From contig NZ_JACXZT010000018.1 in assembly GCF_014779595.1 (NCBI RefSeq), forward strand, positions 91,723 through 155,722: a DNA stretch of 64,000 bases. The letters are read 5' to 3'. Shown piece after piece: positions 54,719 to 62,398 of the stretch. Both the position numbers and the translations under genes were made by a program. The notes below the pieces were generated by a model. It saw only the letters and a list, made by a program, of their open reading frames with translations. It ran no database searches and was not told the origin of the DNA. Origin of the DNA: Halomonas sp. ML-15. GTDB taxonomy: Bacteria > Pseudomonadota > Gammaproteobacteria > Pseudomonadales > Halomonadaceae. Every line of letters begins with the position of its first letter. Position 1 is the first letter of the stretch.

Positions 54719-55051
54719 TCATTGGTCATCACCCTCATAAAACGCCAACCTCTCCACAATTTCCTCCATCCCCTCTGCGGGCTGCTCGTAACTCCACGCC
54801 ACGTCCCTGCGCTCGCCTAACGAAAAGTACACGGCATCACCCTTGAAGGGGCAGTGGGTCACAGTGTCGGAGCGGGTCAGCAGATCCATTTGTACGTCGT
54901 CGCGGGGAAGATACTGCCGCGGCGGGTAGCCCCGTTCGCGAAGCTCAATGGCGCGGGTGGTATCGGCCAGCAGGGTGCCATCAATGATGACTCGCACGCG
55001 TCGGGCGTGCGGGTGCAGGGTGATGCGGGGCTCGGTGGAAGCCGTTGGCAT
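54719..55051 (-). CDS. DUF427 domain protein
   Basis: This 110-residue single-domain DUF427 protein begins TLHPHARRVRVIIDGTLLAD. It contains RGYPPRQYLPRDDVQMDLLT and the family hallmark HCPFKGDAVYFSLG, followed by DVAWSYEQP. The family forms a small beta-fold of unknown function. It is GC-rich and looks like resident DNA directly after the AT-rich CBASS region. Two further, broken copies lie at about 56.4 kb and 62.05-62.34 kb in the same orientation. Confidence 0.9.
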   Translation of the reverse strand: MPTASTEPRITLHPHARRVRVIIDGTLLADTTRAIELRERGYPPRQYLPRDDVQMDLLTRSDTVTHCPFKGDAVYFSLGERRDVAWSYEQPAEGMEEIVERLAFYEGDDQ

Positions 55052-55194
55052 AGCGCCATCCCATTGCGTATAGGCATTGTCGTTATAGTGTTATTAGATT
55101 CAGCCTAGCACCCAAAGCTGATTAGTCCCATTCTTGCCATCAACGGGCAGCTCGACATCCGCTCTACGGGCTGGCGACGGGATAGGGGAAATGC

Positions 55195-56004
55195 ATGCAG
55201 CCATTGGATAACCACAAGGCCAGGCCCTATGCGGGTTGGCGCCGTCGCCTGTACCTGATGCTTGAGCCCACCGCTCGTGACTCTCCTGGGCTATCGATCA
55301 CCAACCGCTTGATAGCGGTGCTGATCATCCTCGCCACGGCACTGACCATTCTGGAGACGGAGCCGCTGGTCCGGGCGCTGGCTCCTAGCGCCTTCGTCAC
55401 TGCCGAGGCAGCACTGGCGCTGGCCTTTCTGATCGAGTACGTCGCGCGTGTGATCGCGGCCGGCGAAGATCCTCGCTATCGAGGGCTGGCTGGGCGCCTA
55501 CGCTTTATGGTTAGTCCATGGGCAATCATCGACCTGCTGGCGATTCTACCGTTCTTCCTGACCATGGGGGCAGTCAATGCCTTCGCCTTGCGTCTGCTCA
55601 AGCTGATCCGCCTGCTCAGGCTCGCGCGCCTGGGGCGCTTCTCCAACGCCATCGGCGACCTCTATCAGGCGGTGCGCGGGCGGCGCTACGAACTCACGGT
55701 GAGCCTGATGGTGGCGGTGGCATTGCTGATCGTCACCAGCAGCGTGATCTATGTCCTGGAAGCCAGCCATCAGCCCGAGGCCTTCGGGAGTATTCCCAGA
55801 GCGCTCTGGTGGAGCGTGGCTACACTCACTACGGTGGGGTACGGGGACGTAACGCCGGTGACCGCGGCTGGGCAGCTGTTTGCCGGCCTGACCGCCATCG
55901 TCGGCATCGGCATGATCGCCATGCCCACCGGCATCCTGGCGGCCGCCTTCAGCGATGCCATGCAGAGACGTCGGGAGCAGGCTGAAGACGATAATAACGA
56001 GTAA
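55195..56004 (+). CDS. Voltage-gated-type potassium channel
   Basis: This 269-residue six-helix ion channel has a charged S4-like helix RLLKLIRLLRLARLGRF (about residues 139-155). Its selectivity filter is TTVGYGDVTPVT (about residues 219-230) and the inner helix is GQLFAGLTAIVGIGMIAMPT. The filter TVGYGD indicates potassium selectivity. The protein has no C-terminal RCK domain, only a short charged tail. AGGGGA lies 7 bases before the ATG at 55195. It is a single gene, convergent with the nucleotidyltransferase. Confidence 0.92.
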   Translation: MQPLDNHKARPYAGWRRRLYLMLEPTARDSPGLSITNRLIAVLIILATALTILETEPLVRALAPSAFVTAEAALALAFLIEYVARVIAAGEDPRYRGLAGRLRFMVSPWAIIDLLAILPFFLTMGAVNAFALRLLKLIRLLRLARLGRFSNAIGDLYQAVRGRRYELTVSLMVAVALLIVTSSVIYVLEASHQPEAFGSIPRALWWSVATLTTVGYGDVTPVTAAGQLFAGLTAIVGIGMIAMPTGILAAAFSDAMQRRREQAEDDNNE

Positions 56005-56052
56005 CAAGGCAGGGAGTAGGGAATGGCACCTCATTCGCGCTTGAGACGAGAA

Positions 56053-56343
56053 TCAGACACGCACTGCCTCACGCTCAACATGGGGCCGCAGCTCGGGACG
56101 TAGCGCCTTGTCGGTCACCAAATCTACCGGATGATCCAGCAGATCCTCCAGGTAGAACTGCACCCCGAAATAACGAGCCGAAGTCGCCGGGCCGTCGAAA
56201 CTCACCAAGATATCGATATCGCTGTCGTTGCGAGCCTCATCCCGCGACATGGAGCCAAAAAGCGCCAACGAGGTGGCGCCATACTCGCTGGATAGCGACG
56301 GCAGGTGTTCTCGCAACAGCTGTAACGTCTTGGTTCGGTTCAT
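56053..56343 (-). CDS. MNT-type minimal nucleotidyltransferase
   Basis: This 96-residue protein has the nucleotidyltransferase core LALFGSMSRDEARNDSDIDI, giving the GS motif and Asp-x-Asp metal pair, then RYFGVQFYLEDLLDHPVDLV. In MntA-HepT systems such proteins act as antitoxins that adenylylate the HEPN toxin. No HEPN (DUF86) gene is adjacent on either strand, so this is an orphan or a remnant of a pair. Its GC content matches the core genome. The start is the ATG at 56343. Confidence 0.88.
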   Translation of the reverse strand: MNRTKTLQLLREHLPSLSSEYGATSLALFGSMSRDEARNDSDIDILVSFDGPATSARYFGVQFYLEDLLDHPVDLVTDKALRPELRPHVEREAVRV

Positions 56344-56403
56344 CTTGCGCTACCTCAGCAACGTCGAGCCTTCGGGAAGCTGATCACTATGGCTATCCAT
56401 GGC

Positions 56404-56700
56404 TTAGCCTAGCATGGGTGGCGGCCTAGAGCTGCCCGACTGATAACTCCACGCCACATCTTGATGTTCGCCAAAGGAAAAGTACACGGCATCGACCTTG
56501 AATGGGCAACGCGTCGTCGTCGTAGAAGGCGTCAGCTCCAGCAGCGGGTCTACCTGGCAAACCTTGAGGGCGAACTCTTCGACTTGCGCGGAAACCCTCC
56601 CGGAGCCGCCCACCTGCTGGCCCCGGATGGCTGGAAAGCTGGCCAAGCTTTCGGTCGCAAGGCCTGGGAGGCCCATGCTGATGGGATTGTCTACCCAAGC
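56404..56700 (-). pseudogene. Decayed DUF427 copy
   Basis: Only the C-terminal part of DUF427 is recognisable (RCPFKVDAVYFSFGEHQDVA), followed by a divergent tail and stop. The upstream part in the same frame does not resemble the family, and a second frame has unrelated content. It resembles the intact gene at 54719 and probably derives from the same duplication. No ribosome site was identified. Confidence 0.6.
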
Positions 56701-56930
56701 GTTCGCGAACCGGAGGGTGAGTGTGCCGCAGTGCTTCGTCCGCCGGTCTTGTCGGCTATCAAAGGTGGTTTTTCCCCATTCTCGCCAGCAACAGGCGCCT
56801 CAAGATCCGCTTGTCGCGCGTTTGGAAAACAGGATCGTCTCTGTCAGCATGATCCATACATACATCCTGTGCTCGGATGACGGCGTTGTGCTCATCCTTG
56901 TTGCATCGAGCTGAACCACAGGAGGCCCGC

Positions 56931-57947
56931 ATGAAACCCCGTCAATCGACGCTACCGCCCCTTGATTCGTCCCGCGTTGCCACGATCGAAGCCTTCGGTG
57001 GAACCATCACCCCTCTGGATCCCCTGGGTGCGCAGGTACAGGGCATCGACTTGTCATCCAAGGACGCGCCGCCGCCCGACGTTCTCGACGCACTGGAATG
57101 CGAGATGGCGAACCGCGGGTTTCTGGTTTTCAAGAACGCCAAGCCATTGGATGCCGATAGCTTTCTCCGCGCCAGCTGTTGGTGGGGAGGCAAGGAGCTG
57201 CACAGCACGCATGGCGTCCACCCGGCGACCCCTGATGGCAACCGACATATCTTCCGCCTGTCGAACGATAAACGTCACGGGATCCCGGGGGTGGGACCGC
57301 AATGGCACAATGATGGCAGCTTCAACGCGGACACCTTTTCGCACTCGGGTTACCACATCATCCGGCCGGCCGAAAAAGGCGGAGGGACGTATTTCGCCCA
57401 TCAGGGTGCCGCCTATGACGCGCTCCCGGAGGATCGGAAGGAGTACTGGAGCCGGCTCTCCTCGGTGAACTCCGCGTCAGGCGTCGTTCACCCCGTGGTG
57501 CATGAGCATCCCGTATCCAAACGCAAGTGCATCTGGTTGCATCTGGGCATGACAGGGGCGGTGATCGAAAAGCTGCCCGATGACGATGCCTTTCGCCTGT
57601 TGAACTCGGAAGAATTGCAGCAGTTCTGCCGTGAATACAACGACATCCTGAATGCCGGGCTGGAGAACGGATACACCACCGCCTACGAGTATCAGGAAAA
57701 CGACTGCGTATTCATCGACAATCTCGCCGTGGCCCATCGAGCTGCGCCTGAGGCCCACTTGCCTGTCGAGGAGCAGGGCTTGCGAATCATGCACCGCAGC
57801 ACCGTTCGCGGCGTGCAAGACCTTGCGCCGGGATTCGGGCTGCCGCAACACGTCGATATACAGGGGCCCAATCCGTCAGGTGAAGGGGTCTGGCAAGGCG
57901 GTGGTATCGGCTTCCGGTGGGAAGATGACATCCCCATGCAGAATTGA
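56931..57947 (+). CDS. TauD/TfdA-family 2-oxoglutarate-dependent dioxygenase
   Basis: This cytoplasmic iron(II) and 2-oxoglutarate-dependent oxygenase has 338 residues. It starts with the family's GGTITPLDPLGAQVQGIDLS. The HxD iron motif is in PQWHNDGSFN, the distal histidine in DNLAVAHRAAPEAH, and the 2-oxoglutarate-binding arginine in LRIMHRSTVRG. AGGAGG lies upstream of the ATG at 56931. Relatives oxidise taurine, phenoxyacetates, hypophosphite or other small acids; the substrate here is unknown. It is convergent with the phosphonate/phosphite-type transporter, so an organophosphorus or reduced-phosphorus substrate is possible but unproven. Confidence 0.88.
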   Translation: MKPRQSTLPPLDSSRVATIEAFGGTITPLDPLGAQVQGIDLSSKDAPPPDVLDALECEMANRGFLVFKNAKPLDADSFLRASCWWGGKELHSTHGVHPATPDGNRHIFRLSNDKRHGIPGVGPQWHNDGSFNADTFSHSGYHIIRPAEKGGGTYFAHQGAAYDALPEDRKEYWSRLSSVNSASGVVHPVVHEHPVSKRKCIWLHLGMTGAVIEKLPDDDAFRLLNSEELQQFCREYNDILNAGLENGYTTAYEYQENDCVFIDNLAVAHRAAPEAHLPVEEQGLRIMHRSTVRGVQDLAPGFGLPQHVDIQGPNPSGEGVWQGGGIGFRWEDDIPMQN

Positions 57948-57958
57948 GCGACGCGCGA

Positions 57959-57986
57959 ATGCCCGATGCCCGATGCCCGATGCCTG
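57959..57986. repeat. Four tandem copies of ATGCCCG
   Basis: A 7-base unit ATGCCCG is repeated four times (the last as ATGCCTG) just after the dioxygenase stop. It may be simple slippage DNA and lies 60 bases before the recD-like fragment. Confidence 0.7.
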
Positions 57987-58042
57987 ATACCAGCCCCGCC
58001 CCCAATACTGGCACGGAAGCTGTTCGACATCGGCTTCGCCCA

Positions 58043-58130
58043 CGCCAAGCACTGGCTCACGCTGGTGGGGCCGGGTCGTGGGATGTTGGATGAGGCGGTG
58101 ACGAAGGAGGTAAGTGGGCTGACTGGGTAG
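58043..58130 (+). pseudogene. Decayed fragment of the recD 3' end
   Basis: Translated in the recD frame this reads AKHWLTLVGPGRGMLDEAVT, followed by KEVSGLTG and a stop. It matches the recD C-terminus (AKHWLTLVETGRGMLDEAVT) at 48645. About 7 of the first 67 bases differ. No other part of recD is present upstream. It is probably a boundary duplication or leftover of the original recD end. Confidence 0.75.
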
Positions 58131-58195
58131 ATACACCAGTCAGCCCAAGCAACCATCTCAGAGGCGGCACATAGCGCACCACCCGGCATTAAACA

Positions 58196-59170
58196 TTATT
58201 CACCGAGCAATTCTGCTACTGTCTGACTTCCTTGACGAATAACACGGCTGATTTCCCAATCTTGCTGATAATCAATTTCTACAAATTGATCCTCTTCTTC
58301 CCACTGCTCGGAGAGCATTGTCCCCTCCCAATCAAAACTTAAGAAGGCTTGCTTTATTTCTTCCTGAAGATCAGGATTCAAATTATGCGCGACACCGTAA
58401 GCCGTGGATGGGAAAAGCGGTGATTCATATACAGTGTGGAGCCAACCCTCAGGATCCTCAATTCTTCCGCCTTGATACATCCGGTCAATGACTACGTCAG
58501 CCACAGGTGCGGCAGCATAGTCACCCATATATACACCCAGGATCGAGTTATCATGAGAACCTGAGAAAACTACGTCGTAGTCTTCTCCAGGCAGCATGTC
58601 AAACTCCTCGTATAGCAAAGCACGAGGAGCAAAGTAACCAGACCCAGAGCTTTCCGAAACAAAGGCAAGCTCTTGACCCGACAAATCATCGGGAGACTGA
58701 ACATCGCTATCTTGACGGCTAATAATAGCCATTCGATAGCCGATCATGCCTTCTTCGGTACCCATTGCGGTCTGAGGCACAAACCCTGCCATATTAACCG
58801 CATCTTGCACCGAGCCAGAAGCAAAACCAGAAACGTGGAGGCGGCCTGCACGCATTGCTTCTATCTGAGCGGATGTACTTTGTACACCAAACCACTGAAC
58901 AGTCCTATCTAGCTCAGATTGTAGGTGTTCAGTAAACTCTGCAAATACTTCTTCATAAACCGCCGGATCTTCTACTGGTGAATAGGCGAATACCAGCACA
59001 TCTGGATCAAGCCATTGAGACTCGTCCTCAGGAGGATCAGCAACAAGATTGCCAGTTCTATCTGTATAGCGACTATCAAGCTCATCAGCGAAGAGCACTC
59101 CGCTAGAAAAAGCCAGCATTACCGCTGAGCCAATGGCTACCGAACATGATTTGGCGTTATATTTATTCAT
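58196..59170 (-). CDS. phnD: Phosphonate/phosphite-type ABC transporter binding protein (PhnD-like)
   Basis: This 324-residue periplasmic binding protein has a signal peptide (cleavage after SGVLFA near residue 28). It resembles PhnD/PtxB: LVFAYSPVEDPAVYEEVF, GVQSTSAQIEAMRAGRLHVS and SESSGSGYFAPRALLYEEFD, where the SGSGY segment forms the oxyanion pocket. The start at 59170 has GGAG 9 bases upstream; the ATG at 59185 is too close to that site. It is last in the order phnC-phnE-phnE-phnD, whereas the binding protein is usually second. The DNA is AT-rich compared with the core. Confidence 0.9.
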   Translation of the reverse strand: MNKYNAKSCSVAIGSAVMLAFSSGVLFADELDSRYTDRTGNLVADPPEDESQWLDPDVLVFAYSPVEDPAVYEEVFAEFTEHLQSELDRTVQWFGVQSTSAQIEAMRAGRLHVSGFASGSVQDAVNMAGFVPQTAMGTEEGMIGYRMAIISRQDSDVQSPDDLSGQELAFVSESSGSGYFAPRALLYEEFDMLPGEDYDVVFSGSHDNSILGVYMGDYAAAPVADVVIDRMYQGGRIEDPEGWLHTVYESPLFPSTAYGVAHNLNPDLQEEIKQAFLSFDWEGTMLSEQWEEEDQFVEIDYQQDWEISRVIRQGSQTVAELLGE

Positions 59171-59257
59171 ACCAGCATACTCCAATGTCGTCGTTTTATA
59201 ACATCATAATGTGGCTCAACACAGCAAACCACCGATACAGACCACCTTGCCTCCTTA

Positions 59258-60070
59258 CTAATTGACTGCAGCACGAATTTTTGCAGATACAATTTCTGCA
59301 AAAAACACACATGCCAGTATCGTTATCAAAATAACGCTCACTTGATCCCAGGCCAAACGATTTATCGCCGAGTTCAAAAGGAATCCAATACCTCCTCCCC
59401 CCACTATACCGATGATCGTCGATTCGCGAATGTTGATTTCCCACCGATATACTGTAATACCAACAAAAGCCGACATCAATTGCGGCATATAGCCGTAAAG
59501 AAATATCTGAGTCTCACTTGCACCAGTGGACTTCACTGCTTCAATGGGGGATGTGTCGATTTCTTCAATTGTTTCATAAAGGATCTTCGTGATCATACCG
59601 ACACTTCGTATTCCTACTGCAAGAACCCCCGCCAACAACCCTGGGCCAACCACCTGAACCAGTAGTAGCGCCCATATCAAGCTTGTAACTGAACGAGAGG
59701 CCGCCGACAGAGTTAGCGCTACGGCTCTAATGCTAGAGTGAGGTGTAGTGTTTTTTGCACAAAGAATAGCAAGCGGCAAGGCAATGATAACACCCAGGAT
59801 AGTGCCAAACACTGCGATATTAATCGTTTCCCACAGAGCGGCTACTGCTCTAGGGAAAAAACCAATATCAGGAGGAAACATTCGAGCGGTAAAATCTGCG
59901 GCTTGCCGGGGTGCATCTGAAACAAATACCCACATAGTCTGGCCGGAGATAAACCGCATGGCCACTATGAAAGCCACCAATGTCAGCAGCAACACTGTGT
60001 AGCGAACGAGCACATCGCGAGAGCTATGACGTACCCAGCGAGAACCTTGTTGCGTTTGAGTAACTGGCAT
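59258..60070 (-). CDS. phnE: Phosphonate/phosphite-type ABC permease, second subunit (PhnE-like)
   Basis: This 270-residue membrane protein has six helices and the permease loop STIIGIVGGGGIGFLLN near residue 215. It also shows the PhnE-like stretch RDVLVRYTVLLLTLVAFIVA at the N-terminus. Its ATG overlaps the stop of the other permease gene by one base. Two different PhnE-like subunits probably form a heterodimeric channel, in contrast to the fused permease at the start of the window. Confidence 0.9.
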   Translation of the reverse strand: MPVTQTQQGSRWVRHSSRDVLVRYTVLLLTLVAFIVAMRFISGQTMWVFVSDAPRQAADFTARMFPPDIGFFPRAVAALWETINIAVFGTILGVIIALPLAILCAKNTTPHSSIRAVALTLSAASRSVTSLIWALLLVQVVGPGLLAGVLAVGIRSVGMITKILYETIEEIDTSPIEAVKSTGASETQIFLYGYMPQLMSAFVGITVYRWEINIRESTIIGIVGGGGIGFLLNSAINRLAWDQVSVILITILACVFFAEIVSAKIRAAVN

Positions 60071-60879
60071 CAGGTAAGTCTCCCCCGCAGGCTACTAGAA
60101 ACATATTCGCCAATCAAAACCATAACAATGATGACAATCAATATTGCTGCGCCAGTATTATAATCGTAGCGCCCTAACGCCGTATTGAGTACAGCGCCAA
60201 CACCTCCGGCTCCGACAAGACCAATTACCGTAGACTCACGAAATGCTTGGTCCGCGCGATATATTGAAAGTCCTGTGAAGCGGGCTGCAATTTGTGGCCA
60301 AACACCATAAATTACCACTTGTGGCCATGAAGCGCCGCTGGCCCGGACAGCCTCCAAGCTCTTTTTGTTGATATTCTCAATGCCTTCAGCGAGCAACTTC
60401 CCAATAAAGCCCACACCATTAAAAATTATGGTCAGCACTCCCGCAAATGGACCGAAGCCGAACATAATAACAAATAACAAAGCAAGAATAACAACATGCA
60501 GGCTTCTAAGCACCATCAGAAAGAAGCGGCAAAACATATATATCGGCAAAGGTGATATATTCCTTGCCGCCCCAAGGCTAATTGGCACGGCAATTATTAT
60601 ACCAACGATGGTACCAACCACCGTCATTGTAAGGCTTTCCAAAACGCCAACTACAATATGTGAGCCTCGAGACGTAAAATCCGGCTGCAAAAAGGCAGAG
60701 ACCATGGCGACACCATGATCAAGCCCGCGAGAAATGCGTGAGAAATTAACCTCAATCGTTCTACCTGCGGCAAACAGATATACAAGCGTGCCCACCAAAA
60801 CCAACCAGCGTAGCCATGCCGCACGAATTAGGGGTGGTTTTGACCAAGTCTTAAGCTTATAAGTATTTTCTTCGGCCAT
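60070..60879 (-). CDS. phnE: Phosphonate/phosphite-type ABC permease, first subunit (PhnE-like)
   Basis: This 269-residue six-helix permease has the ATPase-contacting loop STVIGLVGAGGVGAVLNTAL near residue 215. It also carries the family pattern FGFGPFAGVLTIIFNGVGFI around residue 140. It lies 3 bases after the stop of the ATPase gene and overlaps the second permease gene, so the four genes are clearly one operon. The AT-rich codon choice suggests acquisition from another source. Confidence 0.9.
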   Translation of the reverse strand: MAEENTYKLKTWSKPPLIRAAWLRWLVLVGTLVYLFAAGRTIEVNFSRISRGLDHGVAMVSAFLQPDFTSRGSHIVVGVLESLTMTVVGTIVGIIIAVPISLGAARNISPLPIYMFCRFFLMVLRSLHVVILALLFVIMFGFGPFAGVLTIIFNGVGFIGKLLAEGIENINKKSLEAVRASGASWPQVVIYGVWPQIAARFTGLSIYRADQAFRESTVIGLVGAGGVGAVLNTALGRYDYNTGAAILIVIIVMVLIGEYVSSSLRGRLT

Positions 60880-60882
60880 GAC

Positions 60883-61680
60883 TCACTCCTTTATCTCATG
60901 GAGTGGCTCGGGACTATCTTCTTGGTGCTTGTCCGACCAGCTCTCAGAACCGTAGATGACGGTTAGTGAGTCATCGTCCAGCTGTTGTGGTACTCCGTCA
61001 AAAACCACTTCACCGCCAGATAACCCCACGATCCGCTTTGCATAAGCTTTAGCCAGCGTGACGTCGTGAATATTTATAATTGCTGCAACGTTGTGCTCGT
61101 GAGCCAGCTCAACAATCAGCCTCATGATGTCTCGTGCCGTCTTAGGATCAAGACTTGCGGTCGGCTCATCAATCAGCAATAGTTTAGGATTCTGCAATAA
61201 TGCCCTGGCAATCCCCACTCGTTGGCGCTGACCACCCGACAGTCGGTCTGCTCGCGTATCTATGTAATCCTTTAACCCGAGACGCTCTAGTAGTCGCACG
61301 GCCTTGTCGATATCATTTGGGTGAAACCGGCGCCAAGCGCTCTTCCAAAACCCAATATAGCCAAGGCGCCCGGTAAGCACATTCTCCATGACACTGAGTT
61401 GCTCAACCAGTGCATACTCTTGAAAAATCATGCCAATCGACTTTCGCGCACTTCTTAAGCCTCTGCTTCCAAGTATGCAGATATTGGTTCCATCAAGGAT
61501 GACTTCTCCGGCGGTAGGCTCGACAAGTCTATTTATACAGCGTATGAAAGTACTTTTTCCCGCACCAGACGGCCCTATCAGCGCCATCACTTCACCTTCA
61601 GGCACTGATAAATTAATGCTTTTCAATGCAACCAATCCATTCTTATATTTTTTCTCAAGATTATTAATCTGTAACAACAT
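60883..61680 (-). CDS. phnC: Phosphonate/phosphite-type ABC transporter ATP-binding protein (PhnC-like)
   Basis: This 265-residue ATPase has Walker [10 protein letters not shown] near residue 37, PhnC-type [20 protein letters not shown] after the Q-loop, signature [16 protein letters not shown], Walker [13 protein letters not shown] and the switch histidine in [12 protein letters not shown]. It is the first gene of the phnC-E-E-D operon. The preceding 360 bases are very AT-rich and contain its promoter. Phosphonate, phosphite and phosphate-analogue carriers share this architecture, so the exact substrate is open. Confidence 0.93.
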   Translation of the reverse strand: MLLQINNLEKKYKNGLVALKSINLSVPEGEVMALIGPSGAGKSTFIRCINRLVEPTAGEVILDGTNICILGSRGLRSARKSIGMIFQEYALVEQLSVMENVLTGRLGYIGFWKSAWRRFHPNDIDKAVRLLERLGLKDYIDTRADRLSGGQRQRVGIARALLQNPKLLLIDEPTASLDPKTARDIMRLIVELAHEHNVAAIINIHDVTLAKAYAKRIVGLSGGEVVFDGVPQQLDDDSLTVIYGSESWSDKHQEDSPEPLHEIKE

Positions 61681-62045
61681 GGCGCACTCTTTATTTATGA
61701 CATTATTGTTACAATTTTTTTATCACAACTCCCCGCCAGTGTCAAGCTGGAATTTCATTTCCATTTTTTGAATCACCAGGCCTAATAACTTATTCCGTCT
61801 AAGAGACTAAAACACAACCTTGAAATCAGTCTTATATGAATACATTCACAGCCTATTGCACAGGACCATATTGACATACAACCAATCTAATCTTTAATAT
61901 TATTATACTTCAAGAAAGGAAGTTTTTCGAAATAACTTAAGCATTTAATTATGATTGGATATCCTTATCCACTAGCGGCTGAGGCTGTGTGAAAATTTTC
62001 GGCGAGTCTCGGCATGGCTAAACACTGATCAAAAATAGCACTCTC
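61681..62045. other. AT-rich intergenic region upstream of phnC
   Basis: It is strongly AT-rich with many TTATT and AATAT stretches. It probably holds the phnC promoter on the minus strand. No gene is visible and I could not identify a Pho box with confidence. Confidence 0.45.
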
Positions 62046-62343
62046 TCACTTATTCTGTGGCATCTCCTCCACAATTTCCTCAATCCCCTCTGCCGGCTGC
62101 TCATAACTCCACGCCACGTCCTGGTTTTCGCTAAACGAAAAGTATGCAGCATCGCCCTTGAAGGGGCAGTGGGTCACGGTGTCGGAGCGGGTCAGCAGAT
62201 CCATTCGTACGTCTTCGCGGGGGGATATACTGCCTAGGCGGGTAGCCGCGTTTGCAGAGCTCGATGGCGCGAACGGTATCGGCAAGCAGGGTGTCATCGA
62301 AATGGCTCGCACGAGCCCCTCGACATCCGCGCTACGGGCCGGC
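62046..62343 (-). pseudogene. Frameshifted DUF427 copy
   Basis: Its DNA is roughly 85% identical by eye to the intact DUF427 gene at 54719 over about 150 bases. The C-terminal half reads VRMDLLTRSDTVTHCPFKGD and continues AAYFSFSENQDVAWSYEQP. Around 62220 an extra base (CGCGGGGGGATATACTGCC versus CGCGGGGAAGATACTGCC) shifts the frame, so the N-terminal half is out of phase. It is therefore a pseudogene, and it marks the junction between the AT-rich transporter region and GC-rich DNA. Confidence 0.75.
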
Positions 62344-62398
62344 TCTGTGAATGAGCCGGCACAATACCGCTCGGCATGGTTTCAATGCCGTCGCTATC

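Noticed and set aside
48700..58200. Whole region considered as a prophage or conjugative element
   Set aside because: No integrase, structural, portal, relaxase or transfer genes are present.
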